The notes beneath the pieces are model-generated. The model was not told the origin of the DNA, made no database searches, and saw only the letters and a program-made list of their open reading frames with translations. Positions 8,407 to 16,250 of a DNA stretch of 42,389 nucleotides are shown here, piece after piece. The position numbers and the translations under genes were made by a program. Source of the stretch: Micromonospora sp. HK10 (GTDB lineage: Bacteria > Actinomycetota > Actinomycetes > Mycobacteriales > Micromonosporaceae); contig NZ_KQ058884.1 of the NCBI RefSeq assembly GCF_000982955.1, positions 1 to 42,389 on the forward strand. The letters run 5' to 3'. Positions within the stretch are counted from its first letter, which is position 1, and each line of letters begins with the position of its first letter.

Positions 8407-8751
8407 GCGCCTCGCCGCCCGCCGTTCGTCCCGACCCCGACCCCGCCGTTCCGGCGCCCGCCGTCGTCCCGACCCCGTCCCGACCCCGTCGTTCCGGTCC
8501 GTGCCGTCGTCCCGATCCGTCCGGGACCGCGTCGTCCGGGCGACCACGGGTGCCCCCGGCGTTCCGACCAGTGGGCGCGGCCGTGCCTCGCCGAGGCGGG
8601 AAGCTTGCTGGGCGTACACTGACGCTGGCCTCGTGCCGGGCTGCCCTGGGCAGGCCCGGGGAGGCCGGGGGCAGGGCTGCGGATGGTGCGTCCAGCCGCT
8701 CCGGCGTTCGACCGCCGGAGCACGGTCGGGGCTTGGCGGGAGGGTGAGCGC

Positions 8752-9753
8752 GTGCGGGGTCCCGCGATGACGGATGTGGCCCGCCTTGCCGGGGTCTCCC
8801 ACCAGACGGTGTCGCGGGTGCTCAACGGGCACCCCAACGTCCGTGAGCAGACGCGGCTGCGGGTGCAGGCGGCGATCGCCGAGCTCGGCTACCGGCCCAA
8901 CCGGGCCGCTCGGGCGCTGGTCACCGGCCGGTCGCAGGTCATCGGGGTGGTCGCGCAGAACACCACGCTGTACGGTCCGGCGTCGCTGCTGGCGGCGCTC
9001 GAGCAGACCGCCGCCGAGGAGGGCTTCGCGGTCACCGTGGGCAGCGTGCGGGACCTCGACCGGGTCTCCATCTCCGCCGCGGTCGAGCGGCACCTGGCCC
9101 ACCGGGTGGCCGGCATCGTGGTCATCGCTCCGGTGGAGTCCGCCGGTGAGGCGCTGGAACACCTGCCGAAGGACGTCCCCCTGGTGACCGTCGACGGCGA
9201 CCCGCGCCGTCCGGTGCCGCTGGTGACGGTGGACCAGGTGGCCGGTGCCCGGGACGCCACCCGGCACCTGCTGGAGGCCGGCCACCGTACGGTCTGGCAC
9301 GTCTCCGGGCCGGCCGACTGGTTCGACAGCGCCGGCCGCATCGAGGGCTGGCGGGAGGCGCTGCGGACTGCCGGCGCCGAGGTGCCGCCGCTGGTGCCGG
9401 GGGACTGGTCGGCGGCGTCCGGCTACCGGTGCGGGCAGATGCTGGCCCGGATGCCCGACGTGACCGCCATCTTCACGGCCAACGACCATCTCGCGCTGGG
9501 GGTGCTCCGCGCGTTGCACGAGTACGGCCGCCGGGTGCCGGACGACATCAGCGTGGTCGGCTTTGACGACGTGCCGGAGGCGGCGTACTTCATCCCGCCG
9601 CTGACCACCGTCCGGCCGGACTTCGTCGCGGTGGCTGAGGCCAGCCTGGAGCTGCTGCTGGCGCAGATCGGGTCCGGGGCGGTCGGTGAGCTGCGGCAGA
9701 CCATAGCGCCGACCCTGGTCTCCCGGCAGAGCGTCGGGCCGCCCGCCCGCTGA
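8752..9753 (+). CDS. LacI-family transcriptional regulator, likely arabinose-responsive
   Basis: A 333-residue protein with an N-terminal helix-turn-helix (MTDVARLAGVSHQTVSRVLN, about 6-25), a hinge helix (YRPNRAARAL) and a periplasmic-binding-protein-like effector domain (about 65-333). The effector domain shows the usual IGVVAQ, TVDGDPR, TAIFTANDHLALG and VVGFDD motifs. The GTG at 8752 was chosen because GGGAGGG lies 7 bp upstream; the ATG at 8767 is the alternative. Ten LacI-type palindromes surround it upstream of the ara and enzyme genes, so it probably represses the island and is released by L-arabinose or a derivative. That link is inferred from position and family. LacI-type arabinose regulators are known in other actinobacteria. 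Confidence 0.9.
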   Translation: MRGPAMTDVARLAGVSHQTVSRVLNGHPNVREQTRLRVQAAIAELGYRPNRAARALVTGRSQVIGVVAQNTTLYGPASLLAALEQTAAEEGFAVTVGSVRDLDRVSISAAVERHLAHRVAGIVVIAPVESAGEALEHLPKDVPLVTVDGDPRRPVPLVTVDQVAGARDATRHLLEAGHRTVWHVSGPADWFDSAGRIEGWREALRTAGAEVPPLVPGDWSAASGYRCGQMLARMPDVTAIFTANDHLALGVLRALHEYGRRVPDDISVVGFDDVPEAAYFIPPLTTVRPDFVAVAEASLELLLAQIGSGAVGELRQTIAPTLVSRQSVGPPAR

Positions 9754-9774
9754 CCGTCGGGGCCGGCCCCCGCC

Positions 9775-9820
9775 GGCGGGGTGGAGCCGTTTCCGCTGCG
9801 CGGTACGGCTCGACCCCGCC
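9775..9820. terminator. Bidirectional terminator between LacI-family and GH54 genes
   Basis: A 15-bp stem with one mismatch (9775-9789 with 9806-9820) and a 16-nt loop, between convergent genes. A second self-complementary CCCGCCGGCGGG overlaps its left arm. Confidence 0.65.
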
Positions 9821-9908
9821 AACGTCCTGATCCTGGTGCTGGTCCGCCGCCGCAGGGTCGACCGGACCCCGTCCGTGATGCCGTCGCCGGCACCGGCCGG
9901 AGATGCGG

Positions 9909-11387
9909 TCAGTTGCGGAGGGCGAACTGCTGGTTGGTCCCGCCGTGGCAGGTCCAGAGCACGATCTTGGTGCCGTTCGTGGTGCCCCAGTTGTACGCGT
10001 CGAGGCAGAGCCCGGACTGCACGCCGCTGATGGTGCCGTTGGAGTTCAAATTCCACTGCTGGTTGGACTGCCCGTTGCAGTCCCAGATGATCGCCCGGGT
10101 GCCCGCGGTGGTGCTGGCCCCCTCGGCGTCGAGGCACTTGTTGCCGTACACGGTCAGCTGCTTGGCCGAGGTGTACGTCCAGCGCTGCATGTTCCCACCC
10201 CAGCAGTCCCAGAGCTGGACCTGGGTCCCGTTGGTGGTGCTGCCGTCCGGCACGTCGAGGCAGCGGCCCGACTGGTTGCCCACGATCTCGACGTTCTGCC
10301 GGGTGCCGCCGGTGCTCGCCGCGTAGCCTGCGGCGTTGATGTTGGCCTGGACCGAGTTCTCGGTGGCGTCGGAGGGGTAGCCGGAGGTCATCACGCCCTC
10401 GTAGAAGGTGCCGGCGGAGCCGTGGCTGTTGTCGCCGCCGATGCCGAGGATGATCGCGCCCTCCTTCTTCATCGGGTTGTAGCCCGCGACGTTGGGGCGG
10501 GGCCCGTTGTAGTAGGTGGACAGCCCGCCGGACTGCGCGTTGCCGGCCCGGATGGCCCAGTGGTTCGGCTCGCCCTTGACGATGGCGGTCAGGAACCGGT
10601 GCGTCACGGTCGGATCGTTGGCGTTGTAGCCGGCGTTGACCCCCGAGAAGAGGCCGTTCTCCAGATCGGCCATGACCCAGGGGCCCGGTCCGGTGCCGTA
10701 ACCCCAGACCTTGATGTTGCCGAAGTAGATGGCCTCCATGGTGCCGTTGCCGTTGTCCCGGCTGTTGGTCTCGGCGTTGCCGTAGTCGAAGCAGCAGCCG
10801 CCGTTGTAGTGGGTGCCGTCGAAGATGGCGTACATGCCCTCCGGCTGGTCGCCCCGGGCGATGCCGTTGGTGTTGTTGTTGCGGTAGCCGGTCCCGGGCG
10901 CCACGAACACGCCGTACGCCTTGTGACCGTTGACGGTGACCGGCGCGAGGGTCGCGTCGGCGAGGTTGTCGTAGCCGCCGGCCGCCGGGCCGGAGAAGCC
11001 GCCCGGCGGTGCCTGGGTGAGGTGGTTGCCCCGACCGGACTGGTCGTAGATGACGGAGATGACGCAGTTCGTGCCGGCGCAGAAGGTGTCCTGCGTGGCG
11101 GCGTTGGCCACGTCTCCCGGGGCGAGCGGCGCGACGTCGCGGGTGCCGTTGTCGGACGAGCGCCGGACCTGGTAGAGCGGCCCGTTGTAGGAGCCGTAGA
11201 GCGCCCGGGTGGTGCTGTGCGCGGCCACGCACGGCGTGCCGCCGGAGGCGTAGATGTCGCAGGGCCCGGTGGTCGCCGCCCGGGCCTGGGGCGTTGCGGC
11301 GGAGACGCCGCCGGTGATCGCGGCGACCAGCACCAGGGGTGCGAGGGTGGCCGTCAGGCGGCGCCGGCGGCCGGTGTTCGGTTTCAT
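9909..11387 (-). CDS. Secreted GH54 alpha-L-arabinofuranosidase with C-terminal ricin/CBM13 lectin
   Basis: A 492-residue protein: signal peptide (about 1-37, ending ARA-AT), GH54 catalytic domain (about 40-358) and a ricin-type trefoil (about 366-492). Against the Aspergillus kawachii AbfB numbering I remember (C176-C177, W206, E221 nucleophile, D297 acid/base), the equivalents here are C198-C199 (GGCCFDYGN), W228, E243 (MADLENG) and D319 (GIGGDN). All are offset by exactly 22, so the pocket is intact. Fungal GH54 enzymes carry a C-terminal AbfB (CBM42) domain, replaced here by a ricin trefoil. GGGAGGA precedes the ATG at 11387. It should release terminal arabinofuranose from arabinan, arabinoxylan or arabinogalactan. 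Confidence 0.92.
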   Translation of the reverse strand: MKPNTGRRRRLTATLAPLVLVAAITGGVSAATPQARAATTGPCDIYASGGTPCVAAHSTTRALYGSYNGPLYQVRRSSDNGTRDVAPLAPGDVANAATQDTFCAGTNCVISVIYDQSGRGNHLTQAPPGGFSGPAAGGYDNLADATLAPVTVNGHKAYGVFVAPGTGYRNNNTNGIARGDQPEGMYAIFDGTHYNGGCCFDYGNAETNSRDNGNGTMEAIYFGNIKVWGYGTGPGPWVMADLENGLFSGVNAGYNANDPTVTHRFLTAIVKGEPNHWAIRAGNAQSGGLSTYYNGPRPNVAGYNPMKKEGAIILGIGGDNSHGSAGTFYEGVMTSGYPSDATENSVQANINAAGYAASTGGTRQNVEIVGNQSGRCLDVPDGSTTNGTQVQLWDCWGGNMQRWTYTSAKQLTVYGNKCLDAEGASTTAGTRAIIWDCNGQSNQQWNLNSNGTISGVQSGLCLDAYNWGTTNGTKIVLWTCHGGTNQQFALRN

Positions 11388-11413
11388 CGTTCCTCCCGGG
11401 TGGATGACGACCA

Positions 11414-11427
11414 TGTGAGCGCTAACA
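11414..11427 (-). promoter_or_regulatory. LacI-type operator 4
   Basis: TGTGAGCGCTAACA as written on the plus strand, 26 bp before the GH54 start codon, so it controls the minus-strand gene. Identical to operator 8 at araB. Confidence 0.78.
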
Positions 11428-11638
11428 TCGACAAGTAGCGTCGCGTTCACATCCGTATCTGTCAACGTCCGGTGCGCGTTGGGCGGGGTCGTGCCCGGGT
11501 CAGGGCACCCATCACCTGCCAATTACCGCAGTTGATCAGGGAGGGCGGGGCGGTCGGGTCGACGGTGTCCGGGTCGGGCCGGAGTCGACTGTCGACATCG
11601 GCGGTCATCTGGCCGTTACTTGAACCGGGTCGGGGCGA

Positions 11639-11652
11639 TGTTAGCGGTAACA
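11639..11652 (+). promoter_or_regulatory. LacI-type operator 5 (orphan or distal)
   Basis: TGTTAGCGGTAACA, with both TGTTA/TAACA arms kept and one central mismatch. It lies 225 bp from operator 4 and just before a stretch without a recognised gene. It may be a distal operator for GH54, or what remains of a promoter disrupted by the nearby insertion. Confidence 0.55.
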
Positions 11653-11983
11653 GGGCATGGTCGAGAGACGCGGCCCAGGGCACGATCCGGCAGGGCCTCG
11701 GCGATCATCTGAGCCGCTTCGGCGAGTGTCGGTCTACGCCACCCGCGTCTGCTCGGTTCACCGGGAGGGCCTCACCCGGATGGGCGGCGGGTCGTTCCAG
11801 ACCTCCGCGGGCACCGGACAGGGCATCCGCATCACCCGCAGCAAGGACAACACCGTGCGCCGTCGTGCGCTGGGCTGGCTGGGCAACATCCGCAGCTCGC
11901 CGCGCTCGGTGCGAACCCGATCAAACTGAACACACGGCCCACCGGGCCGGGCGCCACCACATCCCGAGGTCACGTCCGCGCTG

Positions 11984-13369
11984 GTGGTGTAGGAGACGGC
12001 CATCGCGGGATCCGGCTTGATGTTAGGCGGCGATCGGGTTCGGGTCGGCCTGCTGGGTGTCGTGTTGGGCGGTGTCGACGGTGATAAGGCGGGCTTTGGC
12101 CAGTAGCTCCAGGCCCATGTAGCGGCGGCCTTCGGTCCACTCGTCGGTCTGTTCGGCGAGGACGGCGCCGACGAGGCGGATGATCGCCGGGCGGTTGGGG
12201 AAGATTCCGACGACGTCGGTGCGGCGGCGGATCTCCTTGTTGAGCCGCTCCTGCGGGTTGTTCGACCAGATCTGGCGCCAGATCTCGCGGGGGAAGCCGG
12301 TGAAGGCGAGGAGGTCGTCGCGGGCGGCGTCGAGGTGTTCAGCGGCGGCGGGGAACTTGGCTTCGATCGTGGTTACGACGCGCTGGAACTGGGCGTGGAC
12401 GGCGTCGGTGTCGGGCTGGTCGAAGATCGTTCGCACCAGCGTCGCTATCCACGGCTGCGCAGACTTCGGCACCTTCGTCAGCAGGTTGCGCAGGTAGTGG
12501 GTCCGGCACCGTTGCCAGGAGGCTCCCGGCAGAGCCGCCCCGATGGCCTGCACGAGTCCGGCGTGGGCGTCGGAGATGACCAGGCGGACACCGGTCAGGC
12601 CGCGGGCGGTCAGCGACCGTAAAAACGCCAGCCAGCCGGCGCCGTCTTCGTCGGAGGCGACGTCGAGGCCGAGGACTTCGCGTTGTCCGTCGGCGTTGAC
12701 CCCGACGGCGATCAGGGCGTGGACGTTGACCGTGCGGCCGTGCTCGCGGACCTTCATCGTCAGGGCGTCCATCCACACGAACGTGTAGTGCCCTGAGTCG
12801 AGGGGCCGGTTGCGGAAGGCCTCGACCTGGGCGTCGAGGTGGGCGGCCATTTCCGAGACCTGCGACTTGGACAGCTGCCGGATGCCGAGTTGCTCAACGA
12901 GCTTCTCCACCCGCCGGGTCGACACCCCGAGCAGATACGACGTCGCCACCACCGACACCAGAGCCTGCTCCGCCCGCCGACGGTGCGTCAGCAGCCAGTC
13001 CGGGAAGTAGCTGCCCTGGCGCAGCTTCGGGATCGCCAGGTCGATCGTGCCGGCCCGGGTGTCCCACTCCCGAGCTCGGTATCCGTTGCGGGAATTGACC
13101 CGCTCGTCGCTGCGCTGCCCATAGCCGGCGCCGCAGATCGCGTCGGCCTCGGCGGACATCACCGCCTGCGCGAACGTTTTGATCATCGCCTGCAACATGT
13201 CCGGCGACGCGCCCGCGATCTGCTCGCGCAGCAGTTCAACAGGGTTCACACTCTCTGAAGCGGCCATCGCGTCCTCTCTTCCTTCTCTGACTTGGTCGTC
13301 TTGAAGGATCGACGCGATGGCCGTCTCTCATCTACGCAACACGCCCATCACGGGCAAGTCGTACACCAC
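11984..13369 (-). mobile_element. IS256-family insertion sequence, ends tentative
   Basis: The element contains one IS256-type transposase gene. Outside it, GAGACGGCCATCGCG (11993-12007) recurs inverted at 13313-13327. Further out, GTGGTGTA (11984-11991) recurs inverted at 13362-13369. The two motifs are nearly adjacent on the left but about 34 bp apart on the right, so the ends are asymmetric and the left one may be deleted. I see no matching target duplication. It may be an old or rearranged copy. Confidence 0.6.
12023..13267 (-). CDS. IS256-family (mutator-type) transposase
   Basis: A 414-residue, apparently full-length DDE transposase. The catalytic residues are D167 (WMDALT), D233 (VISDAH) and E340 (NNPQERLNKEIRRRT). 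The family C-x2-H signature is present at C254/H257 (QRCRTHYLRN). The N-terminal part has the NGYRAREWDTRAG region normal for this family. The ATG at 13267 is preceded by a purine-rich GAGAGGA. No frameshift or internal stop is seen, so the protein could be active even though the element's ends look uneven. It is transcribed away from araB. Confidence 0.93.
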   Translation of the reverse strand: MAASESVNPVELLREQIAGASPDMLQAMIKTFAQAVMSAEADAICGAGYGQRSDERVNSRNGYRAREWDTRAGTIDLAIPKLRQGSYFPDWLLTHRRRAEQALVSVVATSYLLGVSTRRVEKLVEQLGIRQLSKSQVSEMAAHLDAQVEAFRNRPLDSGHYTFVWMDALTMKVREHGRTVNVHALIAVGVNADGQREVLGLDVASDEDGAGWLAFLRSLTARGLTGVRLVISDAHAGLVQAIGAALPGASWQRCRTHYLRNLLTKVPKSAQPWIATLVRTIFDQPDTDAVHAQFQRVVTTIEAKFPAAAEHLDAARDDLLAFTGFPREIWRQIWSNNPQERLNKEIRRRTDVVGIFPNRPAIIRLVGAVLAEQTDEWTEGRRYMGLELLAKARLITVDTAQHDTQQADPNPIAA

Positions 13370-13419
13370 TCTCGTGGACGCAACCCATCCCGCGCCAGCC
13401 AGAAGCCGGCGGCTTGGAG

Positions 13420-14318
13420 GTGACGGGATGGCGCAGTCCGGGCTGACGGGTCGGGCGGTGGCCACGGTACGGCGCAGTCCGGGCCTATGGGTCGGCCGGT
13501 GGCCACGCGATGGCGCGGTCCGGCCCTATGGGTCGGGCGGTGGCGACGGGATGGCGCAGTCCGGCCCTATGGGTCGGGCGGTGGGCACGGTTTGGCGCAG
13601 TCCGGGCCTGTGGGGCCGCCGGTGGCCACGGTATGGCGCAGCCGGGCTGACGGGTCGGGCGGAGTGGGCACGGGATGGCGCAGTCCGGGCCTATGGGTCC
13701 GGCGGTTGCCACGGGATGGCGCGGTCCGGCCCTATGGGTCCGGCGGTGGGCACGGATGGCTGGGCTGACGGGTCGGGCGGTGGGCACGGTATGGCGCAGT
13801 TCGGGCCTATGGGTCGGCCGGTGGCCACGGTATGGCGCAGCCGGGCTGACGGGTCGGGCGGTGACCACGGGATAGCGCAATCCGCCCCAACCGCTCGCGC
13901 GGTGACCACGGGATAGCGCAATCCACCCCAACCGCTCGCATGATGACCACGGGGGCGGCGCAATCCGCCCCAACCGCTCGCGCGCTATGACCACAGGACG
14001 GCGCGATCCGCACCGACCGCTCGGGCAGTGGCCACAGGACGGCGCAATCTGGGCCGACCGCTCGGGCGATGACCACGGGACGCACAACCCGCCCCAACGG
14101 CTCGGACGGTGACCACGGGACGGCGCAATCCGCGCCGACCGCTCGGGCAATGACCACGGGATAGCGCAGTCCGGGCTGACGGCTCGGGCGGTGTCCACGG
14201 CATGGCGCAGTCCGGGCTAACTGGTCGGGCGGCGGCCACGGCATGGCGCAGTCCGGGCTAACGGGTCGGGCGGCGGCCACGGCATGGCGCAGTCCGGGCC
14301 GACGCCCGCGGGCGGCGT
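13420..14318. repeat. Tandem array of 22 units, 41-bp period, non-coding
   Basis: The motif GCGCAGTCC/GCGCAATCC recurs at 13431, 13472, 13513, 13554, 13595, 13636, 13678, 13719, 13759, 13794, 13835, 13875, 13916, 13958, 14001, 14042, 14082, 14123, 14164, 14205, 14246 and 14287. Most steps are exactly 41 bp and one shortened unit gives 35. Two subtypes exist: units to about 13860 and after about 14160 carry GGGTCGGGCGGTGG, while the middle units carry CCAACCGCTCG or CCGACCGCTCGG. Each unit holds an imperfect dyad, GGATAGCGCAATCC or GGATGGCGCAGTCC. Because 41 is not a multiple of three, open frames running through it are not credible proteins. The array lies between the insertion element and the araB promoter. 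Confidence 0.9.
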
Positions 14319-14333
14319 CGCGACGAGCGGGCG

Positions 14334-14347
14334 GGTTAGCGCTAACA
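14334..14347 (+). promoter_or_regulatory. LacI-type operator 6
   Basis: GGTTAGCGCTAACA, the first of three operators upstream of araB, with 13 of 14 bases of the perfect palindrome. It starts right after the 41-bp array. Confidence 0.7.
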
Positions 14348-14411
14348 GATCTTCGGACCGGTGTCGAGCGACGTGCCGGCCCAGGAAGGACTTGGGCGGC
14401 GCATCGACAAC

Positions 14412-14425
14412 TGTGAACGTTAACA
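14412..14425 (+). promoter_or_regulatory. LacI-type operator 7
   Basis: TGTGAACGTTAACA, with an AACGTT core in place of AGCGCT. It lies 78 bp after operator 6 and 114 bp before operator 8. Confidence 0.65.
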
Positions 14426-14511
14426 TCCGCTCATCGCGTCCCTCCGGCTCGATCGAGGTGACCCGATGGGGTCGGTGGGCCGCGTCGTTACGGGACTGTT
14501 GCGATCGCGTC

Positions 14512-14540
14512 TTGACCAACGCCGATGTGAGCGCTAACAA
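14512..14540 (+). promoter_or_regulatory. Candidate araB promoter
   Basis: TTGACC (14512-14517), a 17-bp spacer and TAACAA (14535-14540). The -10 is the right arm of operator 8, the same layout as the esterase promoter at 2307-2335. The predicted transcript would start about 20 bp before the araB start codon. Confidence 0.55.
14526..14539 (+). promoter_or_regulatory. LacI-type operator 8
   Basis: TGTGAGCGCTAACA, overlapping the -10 of the araB promoter, 28 bp before the start codon. Repressor bound here would exclude RNA polymerase. Confidence 0.8.
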
Positions 14541-14567
14541 TGTGAGCCACGGCACGCGGAGGTGGAG

Positions 14568-16250
14568 ATGATGGGTGTGGACGGACCGGGCGACCGGTAC
14601 GTCGTCGGGGTCGACTTCGGGACACTGTCGGGTCGGGCACTGGTGGTCCGGGTGAGCGACGGCGCGGAGCTGGGCACCGCGGTCCACGAGTACCGGCACG
14701 GCGTGCTCGAGTCAGCGCTGCCGAGCGGTGTGCCGCTCCCGCCCGACTGGGCCCTGCAGGATCCGGAGGACTACCGGGACGTGCTGCGCCACGCGGTGCC
14801 GGCCGCGGTGGCCGCCGCCGGGATCGACCCGACCCGGGTCATCGGCATCGCCACCGACTTCACCGCCTGCACGATCCTGCCCACGCTGGCCGACGGCACC
14901 CCGCTCTGCGAGGTGCCCGAGCTGCGGGACCGGCCGCACGCCTGGGTGAAGCTGTGGAAGCACCACGCGGGGCAGCCGCAGGCCGACCGGATCAACGCCC
15001 TGGCGCAGGAGCGCGGCGAGTCGTGGCTCGGCCGGTACGGCGGGAAGATCTCCGCCGAGTGGCAGTTCGCGAAGGGCCTGCAGCTCCTCGACGAGGACCC
15101 GGAGGTCTACCGGCGGGCCACCCGGTTCGTCGAGGCGGCCGACTGGATCGTCTGGCAGCTGTGCGGCGCCGAGACCCGCAACATCTGCACCGCCGGCTAC
15201 AAGGGCATCCGGCAGGACGGCCGGTACCCGTCCCCGGACTTCCTGGCGGCGCTGGACCCGGACTTCGCCGACTTCGTCGACAAGTTGGACGGCCCGTTGC
15301 TGCCGCTGGGCGCCCGGGCCGGTGGCCTGACCGCCCAGGCGGCGGCCTGGACCGGGCTGCCCGAGGGCATCGCGGTCGCGGCCGGCAACGTCGACGCCCA
15401 CGTCACCGCCGCGTCCGCGCAGGCCCTGGTGCCCGGCCACCTGGTGGCCATCATGGGCACCTCCACCTGCCACGTGGTCAACGGCACCGAGCTGGCGGAG
15501 GTGCCCGGCATGTGCGGCGTCGTCGAGGGCGGCCTCAGCCCCGGCGCCTGGGGGTACGAGGCCGGCCAGAGCGGGGTCGGCGACATCTTCGGCTGGTTCG
15601 TCGAGCAGGCCGCCCCGGCGGGTGCGGACTCGCACCAGCGGCTCTCCGAGCTGGCCGCGGCGCAGCCGGTCGGCGGGCACGGGCTGATCGCCCTGGACTG
15701 GTGGAACGGCAACCGCTCGCTGCTGGTCAACCACGACCTGAGCGGTCTCATCGTGGGGCTGACCCTGGCCACCCGGCCGGCGGACATCTACCGCGCGCTG
15801 TTGGAGGCCACCGCCTACGGCACCCGCATGATCATCGAAGCGTTCACCGAGGCGGGCGTGCCGGTCCGGGAACTCGTGGTGGCCGGCGGCCTGACCGCCA
15901 ACCCGCTGCTCATGCAGATCTACAGCGACGTCACCAACCGGCCGCTGCACCTCATCGGTTCGGCGCAGGGGCCCGCGCTGGGCTCGGCGATCCACGCGGC
16001 GGTCGCGGCCGGCGCGTACCCCGACGTCTACGCGGCCTCGGCCGCGATGGGCCGGGTGGACCGGGACGCCTACCAGCCGGATCCGGAACGGGCGCGTGCC
16101 TACGACGCGCTGTACGCCGAGTACCGGGCCCTGCACGACCACTTCGGACGCGGCGGCAACGACGTCATGTCCCGGTTGCGCGCGATCCGCAACGCCGCCG
16201 TCCAGCCGTCGGCGGCCCAGGTCACGACACCGTTGGAGGTGGTCGCATGA
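14568..16250 (+). CDS. araB: L-ribulokinase AraB
   Basis: A 560-residue FGGY-family kinase, normal length for AraB. It phosphorylates L-ribulose to L-ribulose 5-phosphate in the cytoplasm. The N-terminal ATPase-fold motif is YVVGVDFGTLSGRALVV. The AraB-typical KLWKHHAG, EWQFAK, GNVDAHV, MGTSTCHVV and VAGGLTANPLLMQIYSDV segments follow. Two ATGs (14568 and 14571) follow GGAGG at 14558-14562. I chose 14568 (5-bp spacing); 14571 is equally possible. It is the first gene of the ara operon, behind three operators. Its stop overlaps the araD start (ATGA), suggesting translational coupling. Confidence 0.95.
   Translation: MMGVDGPGDRYVVGVDFGTLSGRALVVRVSDGAELGTAVHEYRHGVLESALPSGVPLPPDWALQDPEDYRDVLRHAVPAAVAAAGIDPTRVIGIATDFTACTILPTLADGTPLCEVPELRDRPHAWVKLWKHHAGQPQADRINALAQERGESWLGRYGGKISAEWQFAKGLQLLDEDPEVYRRATRFVEAADWIVWQLCGAETRNICTAGYKGIRQDGRYPSPDFLAALDPDFADFVDKLDGPLLPLGARAGGLTAQAAAWTGLPEGIAVAAGNVDAHVTAASAQALVPGHLVAIMGTSTCHVVNGTELAEVPGMCGVVEGGLSPGAWGYEAGQSGVGDIFGWFVEQAAPAGADSHQRLSELAAAQPVGGHGLIALDWWNGNRSLLVNHDLSGLIVGLTLATRPADIYRALLEATAYGTRMIIEAFTEAGVPVRELVVAGGLTANPLLMQIYSDVTNRPLHLIGSAQGPALGSAIHAAVAAGAYPDVYAASAAMGRVDRDAYQPDPERARAYDALYAEYRALHDHFGRGGNDVMSRLRAIRNAAVQPSAAQVTTPLEVVA

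Larger units (their letters stand above)
8260..8751. other. Non-coding gap between GH62 and LacI-family genes
   Basis: A 492-bp stretch: two terminator hairpins (8270-8325, 8345-8406), then a low-complexity run of short direct repeats related to CGTCCCGACCCCG (about 8425-8535), then the leader of the LacI-family gene. I found no operator of the 14-bp type here, so the regulator does not look autoregulated through it. Confidence 0.5.
11388..12022. other. Gap between GH54 gene and transposase
   Basis: This 635-bp stretch holds operator 4 close to the GH54 gene, a TTGACA (-35-like, read on the minus strand at 11465-11460), the isolated operator 5 and the left end of the insertion element. A plus-strand open frame (11657-11929, 90 codons) contains a plausible-looking basic stretch (GIRITRSKDNTVRRRALG) that I could not assign. 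It may be a gene remnant. Confidence 0.4.

Noticed and set aside
8423..8540. Tandem repeat or small gene in the GC-rich run before the LacI-family gene
   Set aside because: Repeats are short and irregular (CGTCCCGACCCCG-like). No ribosome site or protein-like translation.
9775..9820. Operator or attachment site at the GH54/LacI-family junction
   Set aside because: The inverted repeat lies between two convergent stop codons and has terminator geometry.
6703..11232. Very long antisense open frame (about 1,500 codons) opposite GH62 and the LacI-family gene
   Set aside because: Its translation is low-complexity Arg/Gly/Pro/Ala sequence without domains. It is the usual shadow of high third-position GC in the real genes.
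13485..14280. Long open frames on both strands through the tandem array
   Set aside because: They arise because a GC-rich 41-bp repeat without stops cycles through all three frames. Several overlapping frames are open at once and none has a family match.
13420..14318. CRISPR array
   Set aside because: The whole 41-bp unit is conserved; there are no constant repeats separated by unique spacers and no cas genes.
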